A stretch of DNA of 11,635 bases from assembly GCA_013362835.1 (NCBI GenBank), contig JABFVJ010000261.1, positions 1 to 11,635 of the forward strand, given 5' to 3'. The notes under the pieces are model-generated. The model was not told the DNA's origin. It was given only the letters and a program-made list of their open reading frames with translations, and ran no database searches. A program made the position numbers and the translations under genes. This document shows positions 7,156 through 11,635 of the stretch, piece after piece. The DNA is from Nonomuraea sp. (GTDB lineage Bacteria; Actinomycetota; Actinomycetes; Streptosporangiales; Streptosporangiaceae). Each line of letters opens with the position of its first letter. The first letter of the stretch is position 1.

Positions 7156-8478
7156 TTACTGGTTCAGGATCTCTTCGAGTTCCTTGTTGGCGTCAGCGAG
7201 AGCCGTAGCGGTGTCCTTCTTGCCCTCGATGACAGCGCGCGCCGCGTTCTGCAGCACGGCCTTGGTGGCGTCGGCCTCCGACCAGTTCGGGTCGGCAGGG
7301 AACGCCTTGGCCTTGGCGAAGGCCTGGGCGAACGGGCCCTGCGCCGGGTCCGCGTTCAAGGCCGCCAGGGTGTCGGGGTAGACCGGCAGCAGGCCGCCTT
7401 CCTTGGCGTAGCGGTCGGCCCAGGTCTTGCTGGTGGCGAGCTTGATGTACTCCTTGCCGAGGTCGGCCTCCTTGGTGCCGCCCCACAGCGCGATGTCGTT
7501 GCCGCCGAAGAAGGAGGGGGCCACGCCGCCGCTCTTGGCGGGCAGCGGGAAGAAGCCGAGCTTGTCGCCCTTCAGCTTGCCCTTGGAGTCCTCCTCGATG
7601 CCGGGCAGGTCCCAGCCGGCGGTGAGGTACATCGCCACCTTGTTGTTGGCGAAGCGGGTCCGGATGTCGGTCGTGTTCTGCGTCAGGTTCGCCTTGCTGG
7701 ACAGACCGCCCGTGACCAGACCGGTGTAGGTCTCGAAGCCCTTCTGGAAGCCGGGCTCGGTCAGCTTGCCGACCCACTTCTCGCCTTCCTTGACGGCGAA
7801 CTCGCCGCCCTCGGACCAGGCGAACGCGGCCAGCAGGTGGTTGGCGTCGGAGCCGCCGTTGAAGGCGAAGCCGTCGACGCCGGCGCCCTTCTCCTTCTGG
7901 ACCTTCTTGGCCGCGGCGACGAGCTCGTCCCAGGTCTTCGGGACCTCGATCTTGAGGTCTTCGAACCAGTCCTTGCGGTAGAGCACCGCGCGGGCGCCGG
8001 CGCCCCACGGGATGCCGTAGACCTCGCCGTCGACCGTCTCGTAGCCGTAGAGGTTCTCGGGGATCTGCGCCCGGTCGCCCTCGTGCGCGATGTCAGTGAT
8101 CGGGGTGAGCGCGTCCTGGCTCTGCCACATGGGGACCTGGTCGTTGCCGATCTCGGTCACGTCAGGGCCGACGCCGGTGGCGGCGGCGGCGAACTTGTCG
8201 GCCACCTGCGGCCACGGAATCCACTCGAGCTTGACCTCGGCGCCGGTCTGCGTCTTGAACTCGGCGTTGAGCTCTTCCATGTACTTGGCCGCGGCCGGGT
8301 TGCTGTTGCCGAGGCGCCAGACGCTGAGCGTCTTGCCCGCGAACTTGGGGCCACTCGAGGCCGGGGCCGCCGCGCTGGACGACGCCTTCGGTTCCTCGGT
8401 ACCGGAGCCACAGGCGGCCAGGCCCAGGGCCAGGGCGGCCGTGGTGACCGTAGTGGCTGTGATCTTCGCGATCCTCAC
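7156..8478 (-). CDS. Sugar-binding lipoprotein of the ABC importer (SBP family 1)
   Basis: This extracellular solute-binding protein captures the sugar and delivers it to the two permeases. The GTG at 8478 is chosen: AAGGGAG sits six bases upstream, and it places a standard lipoprotein signal directly at the N-terminus (VRIAKITATTVTTAALALGLAAC). The lipobox LAAC puts the lipidated cysteine at residue 23, followed by a Ser/Ala-rich tether. In-frame extension to 8532 would spoil the signal and run into the likely promoter. The mature part opens GKTLSVWRLGNSN and shows the family pattern ATGVGPDVTEIGNDQVPMW and YGIPWGAGARAVLYRKDWF. Total length is 440 residues, normal for the family. It is first in the operon. 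Chitobiose or another GlcNAc-containing sugar is inferred from the linked GH3 enzyme and ROK regulators, not from binding residues. Confidence 0.94.
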   Translation of the reverse strand: MRIAKITATTVTTAALALGLAACGSGTEEPKASSSAAAPASSGPKFAGKTLSVWRLGNSNPAAAKYMEELNAEFKTQTGAEVKLEWIPWPQVADKFAAAATGVGPDVTEIGNDQVPMWQSQDALTPITDIAHEGDRAQIPENLYGYETVDGEVYGIPWGAGARAVLYRKDWFEDLKIEVPKTWDELVAAAKKVQKEKGAGVDGFAFNGGSDANHLLAAFAWSEGGEFAVKEGEKWVGKLTEPGFQKGFETYTGLVTGGLSSKANLTQNTTDIRTRFANNKVAMYLTAGWDLPGIEEDSKGKLKGDKLGFFPLPAKSGGVAPSFFGGNDIALWGGTKEADLGKEYIKLATSKTWADRYAKEGGLLPVYPDTLAALNADPAQGPFAQAFAKAKAFPADPNWSEADATKAVLQNAARAVIEGKKDTATALADANKELEEILNQ

Positions 8479-8503
8479 AGGGTTCTCCCTTCCCGGGTGC
8501 TGG

Positions 8504-8532
8504 CCTACGGTCCGCACCAGGCTGATCGTCAA
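8504..8532 (-). promoter_or_regulatory. Candidate promoter of the transport operon
   Basis: On the minus strand TTGACG (8532-8527) is followed after 17 bases by CGTAGG (8509-8504). The -35 is close to consensus and the -10 is poor. Transcription would start near 8497, giving a leader of about 20 bases with the AAGGGAG ribosome-binding site. An alternative promoter lies further upstream: TAGTTT (8556-8551) as -10 and TTTCTT (8579-8574) as a weak -35, again 17 bases apart. That option would place the AAGAAA/TTTCTT palindrome between the two boxes, a classic position for repression. Confidence 0.45.
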
Positions 8533-8547
8533 ATGCCGAACGACGCT

Positions 8548-8579
8548 GTTAAACTAACAAGAAACTTTCTTAAAAGAAA
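8548..8579. promoter_or_regulatory. Candidate ROK operator: overlapping AAGAAA/TTTCTT inverted repeats
   Basis: Three alternating half-sites occur in 21 bases. AAGAAA-C-TTTCTT at 8559-8571 is a perfect inverted repeat around one base. Its right arm is reused in TTTCTT-AA-AAGAAA at 8566-8579. A further inverted repeat, GTTA-AAC-TAAC, precedes them at 8548-8558. The block is strikingly A/T-rich in this GC-rich setting. It lies in the 137 bp between the divergent binding-protein and ROK genes, where an autoregulated repressor should bind. Assignment to the adjacent ROK protein is inference. Confidence 0.6.
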
Positions 8580-8615
8580 CGCTCGTTAGCCATTCGTGAC
8601 GAGAGGGGTGCGGTA

Positions 8616-9764
8616 ATGAGTCGAAGCCCGGGGATCCCCCGGTTGCTGCGCAGGTTGAACGACCGCTCGGCACTTGAACTCCTCCTCGCGGACGGTCCGC
8701 TGACCCGGGCCGAACTGGGGGAGCGAACGGGGCTCTCCAAGGTAACCGCAGGTCAGCTCCTGGCTCGCCTGGAGGAACGGGGCCTCGTGGAGGTCGCGGG
8801 CGAGCGCGCGGGCGGCCGCGGGCCCCACGCCGCCCTGTACGCCGTGGTTCCGTCGAGCGCGTACGTCGCCGGGCTGGAGGTGCTGCCCGACAGCCTCACG
8901 GTGGGTGTGGCGGACATCACAGGTAAAATCGTGGTGGAAGTGACGGTCAACCCGTCCGACGCGCGCGACCCGGTCAAGGCGGTCCACTCGGCCGTGCAGC
9001 GCGCCTGCGCCACGGCCAACGTCAGCCTCTCCCAGCTCCGCGCCTTCGTCATCGGCACCAGAGGCGTCGTCGACCCGCGCAGCGGCGACGTGCGCTGGTC
9101 CTACGACCTGCCCGACTGGCACGTCGGCGTGCTGGCCAGCCTCCGCCGCACCCTGGGCGCCTCGGTCACCATAGAGAACGACGTCAACCTCGTCGCCCTC
9201 GCCGAGAGCCGCTACGGCGCCGCCGTCGGCTACGACGACTTCGTGGTCATCTGGGCCGGCGTCGGCCAGGGACTCGGCGTCATGCTCGGCGGCAAGCTGC
9301 ACCGCGGCATCACCGGCGGCGCGGGCGAGATCGGCTGGCTGCCGGTGCCTGGCGAGCCGCTGCCCGCCGACGTCTCGCAGCCGCAGTCGGGCTCGTTCCA
9401 GCGCCTGGTGGGCCACGACGCGCTGCGCGGCCTGGCCGGCGAGCACGGCGTGATCGGCCACACCGTGCCCGACCTGGTACGCAACGGCGACGCCGACTAC
9501 CTCGACGAGGTCGCGGGCCGCCTGGCCGTCGGCGCCGCGGCCGTGGCCGTCGTGCTCGACCCCGGGCTGATCGTGCTCAGCGGCGACATCGGCAGGGCCG
9601 GCGGCGAACGGCTGGCCGCGCGGGTCCAGGAGGCCGTGGCCCGCGTGTGCCCCAGCCAGCCCACTGTCGTCGGCACCAAGGTGACCGGGAACGCCGTGCT
9701 GCGCGGGGCCCTGGTCGCGGCGCTGGAACAGGCCCGGGAGCAGGTTTTCTCCGACACTGTGTGA
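8616..9764 (+). CDS. ROK-family transcriptional repressor, second paralogue
   Basis: This 382-residue paralogue of the protein at 2488-3669 aligns with it without a gap over the first 250 residues, with 165 identities by hand count. The helix-turn-helix is TGLSKVTAGQLLARLEERG. The two recognition helices differ at two positions (Ser/Gly and Thr/Leu), so their operators should be similar. The ROK domain keeps IGTRGVVDPRSGDVRW, IENDVN (186-191) and GGAGEIG with Glu238. Trp241 replaces the zinc-ligand histidine, and the CxCG...C motif and the DxGGT ATP loop are absent. The two proteins diverge most at residues 250-300, where the zinc loop would be. The ATG has GAGAGGGG seven bases upstream. Divergence from the binding-protein gene points to control of the operon and of itself. 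ROK proteins are known to regulate actinomycete amino-sugar operons, for example CsnR. Confidence 0.93.
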   Translation: MSRSPGIPRLLRRLNDRSALELLLADGPLTRAELGERTGLSKVTAGQLLARLEERGLVEVAGERAGGRGPHAALYAVVPSSAYVAGLEVLPDSLTVGVADITGKIVVEVTVNPSDARDPVKAVHSAVQRACATANVSLSQLRAFVIGTRGVVDPRSGDVRWSYDLPDWHVGVLASLRRTLGASVTIENDVNLVALAESRYGAAVGYDDFVVIWAGVGQGLGVMLGGKLHRGITGGAGEIGWLPVPGEPLPADVSQPQSGSFQRLVGHDALRGLAGEHGVIGHTVPDLVRNGDADYLDEVAGRLAVGAAAVAVVLDPGLIVLSGDIGRAGGERLAARVQEAVARVCPSQPTVVGTKVTGNAVLRGALVAALEQAREQVFSDTV

Positions 9765-9776
9765 GAATTTCTGCCC

Positions 9777-10433
9777 ATGTGGCAGCTCGACACCGACGTA
9801 GTCCTCATCTCCGACCCGCGCGTGGCCGCGATCCCGGTGCGGGAGTGCGGTGAGCCGCTGGCGGACGTACGCGGGCGGCTCCGGGCCGACACCCGGCTGG
9901 CCGACGCCGACGGCGCGTACGCGCACCTGCGGGCGGGGCTGCTCGACCGGCTGGAGCGGGCCGAGCGCGGCCTGCCCGACGGCTTCCACCTGCTGATCGT
10001 CGAGGGCTACCGGCCGATCGAGACCCAGCGCCGGATCTTCGAGACGTACCGGGAGGGGCTGCTGACGACGTTTCCCGGCATGACGGCCGAGGAGTCGTAC
10101 GTGGCGGCGAGCCGTTACGTCTCGCCCGTCGAGGTCGCCCCCCACACCGCCGGGGCCGCCGTCGACCTGACCCTGTGCGCGCCCGACGGCACCGAGTACG
10201 ACATGGGCACCGAGGTCAACGACAACCCCGAGGAGAGCGCCGGCGCCTGCTACACGGCCTGGGCGGGCATCTCGGCCGACGCCCGCGCCCACCGCAAGAT
10301 CCTGGCCGCCGCGCTGGAGCCGGTGGGCCTGGTCAACTACCCGACCGAGTGGTGGCACTGGTCCTACGGCGACCGCTACTGGGCCATGTCCACCGGCTCC
10401 CCCGCCGCCCTGTACGGCCCCGCCACGCTCTGA
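9777..10433 (+). CDS. D-alanyl-D-alanine dipeptidase, VanX-like (peptidase M15D)
   Basis: This zinc peptidase hydrolyses the dipeptide D-Ala-D-Ala. The 218 residues contain the whole M15D active site. VEGYRP carries the transition-state Arg79. APHTAGAAVDL (the SxHxxGxAxD motif, with Pro in place of Ser) supplies zinc ligands His123 and Asp130. EWWHW supplies the catalytic base Glu191 and zinc ligand His194. It is slightly longer than VanX (about 202) and has no signal peptide, so it acts in the cytoplasm. It begins 12 bp after the ROK stop with no strong ribosome-binding site, which suggests co-transcription and coupled translation with the regulator. No vanH or D-Ala-D-Lac ligase gene is nearby, so a role in recycling cell-wall D-Ala-D-Ala is more likely than glycopeptide resistance. 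A hairpin follows the stop. Confidence 0.92.
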   Translation: MWQLDTDVVLISDPRVAAIPVRECGEPLADVRGRLRADTRLADADGAYAHLRAGLLDRLERAERGLPDGFHLLIVEGYRPIETQRRIFETYREGLLTTFPGMTAEESYVAASRYVSPVEVAPHTAGAAVDLTLCAPDGTEYDMGTEVNDNPEESAGACYTAWAGISADARAHRKILAAALEPVGLVNYPTEWWHWSYGDRYWAMSTGSPAALYGPATL

Positions 10434-10441
10434 TCGGGCCC

Positions 10442-10460
10442 GGACGCGAGATCCGCGTCC
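10442..10460 (+). terminator. Hairpin terminator after the dipeptidase gene
   Basis: GGACGCG and CGCGTCC form a perfect 7 bp stem around AGATC, starting eight bases after the dipeptidase stop. It is followed by TTGCC and then a T/C-rich stretch, not a true T-run. Weak U-tails are common for terminators in GC-rich actinomycetes. It probably ends the ROK-dipeptidase transcript. Confidence 0.6.
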
Positions 10461-10489
10461 TTGCCACGTTCCTTGCGGGGAGTCAGATG

Positions 10490-10504
10490 TAGGGGTTTGC
10501 CCTA
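10490..10504. promoter_or_regulatory. TAGGG-N5-CCCTA inverted repeat before the carboxylate-amine ligase
   Basis: TAGGG (10490-10494) and CCCTA (10500-10504) form a perfect inverted repeat around GTTTG, 59 bp before the ligase start. The remaining intergenic sequence, 10461-10562, shows no clear promoter boxes. The symmetry and position suit a regulator-binding site. A short RNA hairpin is possible but would be weak. Confidence 0.35.
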
Positions 10505-10562
10505 GTACGCGCCACGGGCACAACTCCAAGCGGAGGCTTCTGGACTCCCCTGCGAGGTGCGC

Positions 10563-11635
10563 ATGGTTCCGTTGATCGGGATCGAAGAGGAATACCTCGT
10601 CGTCGATCCCCGCACCCGCCACGTGGCTCCCCGAGCGGCCGACGTCCTGGCCGCCGCGACGGACATGCTCGACGTGGCCCATGAGATCACCCGATTCCAG
10701 GTGGAGGCCCGTACGCCGCCCTCCGCCGACCTGAGCGAGCTGGGCTCCCAGTTACGGGCCGCGCGGAAGGAGGTGGCCGGGGCGGCCCGGTCGTGCGGCC
10801 TCGCGGTCGTGGCCAGCGGCATCCCCGTGCTCGGCAACGTCATGCCGCCGCCGCTCACCGACGACCACCGCTACCGGCAGGGCAAGGAGCTCTACCGCGC
10901 GTTGCAGGACGAGATCAGCATCTGCGCCCTGCACGTGCACGTGGACGTGCCCGACGAGGAGATCGCCGTCTACGTCGGCAACCATCTGCGTCCCTGGCTG
11001 CCGACGCTGATCGCGCTGGCCGCCAACTCGCCGTTCTTCGTGGGCCGCGACACCGGTTACGCGTCCTGGCGGGTGATCAGCTGGGGGCGGTGGCCGGTGT
11101 CGGGGGCGCCGCCGTACTTCCCGACGTTCGGCGACTACGAGCTGGCCCTGCGCGCGCTGTCGGAGTCGGGCGCGCTGATGGACCCCAAGACGGTCTTCTG
11201 GGACGCGCGTCCCTCGCCCAAGCTGCCCACGGTCGAGATCAGGGTCGCCGACGTGCCGCTCGACGTGAGCGACAGCCTCACCATCATCGGCCTGATCCGC
11301 GCCCTGGTCGTGACCGCGCTGCGGGCCGTGGCGCGCGGCGACCGCGGGCTGCCGATCCCTTCGGAGGTGCTGCGGGCCGCCTACTGGCGGGCGGCCCGCG
11401 ACGGCCTCATGGGCGACAGCCTCGACGTACGCCACGGCACGCTGGTGCCCGCGCCGGTGATGGCCCGCCGCCTGTTCGCCCACGTACGCCCCGCCCTGTA
11501 CGAGGCCGGCGACCTGACCTTCACCGAGGAGGGCCTGGACCGGCTGCTGCGCACGGGGTCGGGCGCGGTGCGCCAGCGGCGGGTGCACGCCCGGGGCAAC
11601 GACCTGGCCGACGTGGTGGACGACCTGATCGAGGC
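10563..11635 (+). CDS. Carboxylate-amine ligase, YbdK/GCS2 (glutamate-cysteine ligase-like) family, C-terminus cut by the window edge
   Basis: This ATP-dependent ligase of the GCS2 fold joins a carboxylate to an amine. E. coli YbdK has weak glutamate-cysteine ligase activity, but natural substrates of most members are unknown. The reading frame is open for 357 codons to the window end, near the usual family length of about 370, so only a few residues should be missing. Family motifs in order are IGIEEEYLVVDP at 5-16 (metal-binding glutamates), RFQVEARTPP at 44-53, ICALHVHV at about 120-127 and PTVEIRVAD near residue 222. The ATG has GAGGTG four bases upstream; an in-frame GTG at 10557 would add two residues. 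It is separated from the dipeptidase by 129 bp and a terminator, so it likely has its own promoter. Whether it shares a pathway with the upstream genes is open. Confidence 0.9.
   Translation, partial: MVPLIGIEEEYLVVDPRTRHVAPRAADVLAAATDMLDVAHEITRFQVEARTPPSADLSELGSQLRAARKEVAGAARSCGLAVVASGIPVLGNVMPPPLTDDHRYRQGKELYRALQDEISICALHVHVDVPDEEIAVYVGNHLRPWLPTLIALAANSPFFVGRDTGYASWRVISWGRWPVSGAPPYFPTFGDYELALRALSESGALMDPKTVFWDARPSPKLPTVEIRVADVPLDVSDSLTIIGLIRALVVTALRAVARGDRGLPIPSEVLRAAYWRAARDGLMGDSLDVRHGTLVPAPVMARRLFAHVRPALYEAGDLTFTEEGLDRLLRTGSGAVRQRRVHARGNDLADVVDDLIE

Noticed and set aside
8479..8532. N-terminal extension of the binding protein to a TTG at 8532
   Set aside because: It would bury the lipoprotein signal peptide 18 residues in, and it coincides with a likely -35 box. 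The GTG at 8478 has a good Shine-Dalgarno sequence.
2488..9764. The two ROK proteins as sugar kinases
   Set aside because: Both have an N-terminal winged helix-turn-helix and lack the DxGGT ATP-binding loop.
9777..10433. Part of a vancomycin-resistance cluster
   Set aside because: No D-lactate dehydrogenase, D-Ala-D-Lac ligase or VanR/VanS pair is in the window. Stand-alone M15D dipeptidases are common in actinomycetes.
8586..10682. A 698-codon open frame on the minus strand across the second ROK gene and the dipeptidase
   Set aside because: Its product is low-complexity Gly/Ala/Arg/Val/His/Asp-rich sequence with no recognisable domain. It lies opposite two genes with clear family motifs, so it is a GC-bias shadow.

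Overview
The window looks like chromosomal DNA from a high-GC actinomycete. The reasons are strong G/C preference at third codon positions, GTG starts, actinobacterial Shine-Dalgarno spacing, and a carbohydrate ABC operon without its own ATPase. A Streptosporangiales-type organism (for example Nonomuraea or a relative) would fit, but the genus cannot be fixed from the sequence. Nine protein genes cover nearly all of it. Two run off the ends. No RNA gene, insertion sequence or CRISPR array is visible.

Left part (1-2398, minus strand): a 13-helix membrane protein with a C-terminal endonuclease/exonuclease/phosphatase (EEP) domain, followed 8 bp later by the start of an Rrf2-type regulator that lacks the usual cysteines.

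Centre (2488-9764): an amino-sugar uptake and hydrolysis locus bracketed by two paralogous ROK-family repressors. The minus-strand operon runs solute-binding lipoprotein, permease 1, permease 2, then a cytoplasmic GH3 beta-N-acetylglucosaminidase. The two ROK proteins align without a gap for 250 residues at about 66 % identity. Both lack the zinc-binding and ATP-binding signatures of the family. The first converges on the GH3 gene; between them lies an array of three 32-33 bp repeats, each carrying a GTGAGCGCTCAC-type palindrome. The second diverges from the binding-protein gene over a 137 bp control region with overlapping AAGAAA/TTTCTT inverted repeats, the best operator candidate in the window. 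A strong 14 bp hairpin separates permease 2 from the GH3 gene.

Right part (9777-11635, plus strand): a VanX-like D-Ala-D-Ala dipeptidase 12 bp behind the second ROK gene and probably co-transcribed with it, a hairpin terminator, then a nearly complete carboxylate-amine ligase (YbdK/GCS2 family) that runs off the window.

Working model (inference): the lipoprotein and permeases import an N-acetylglucosamine-containing oligosaccharide, either chitobiose-like or a peptidoglycan fragment. A shared ATPase encoded elsewhere powers uptake. The GH3 enzyme cleaves the sugar in the cytoplasm and the ROK proteins sense a product. The linked D-Ala-D-Ala dipeptidase makes cell-wall salvage a reasonable alternative to plain chitin use.
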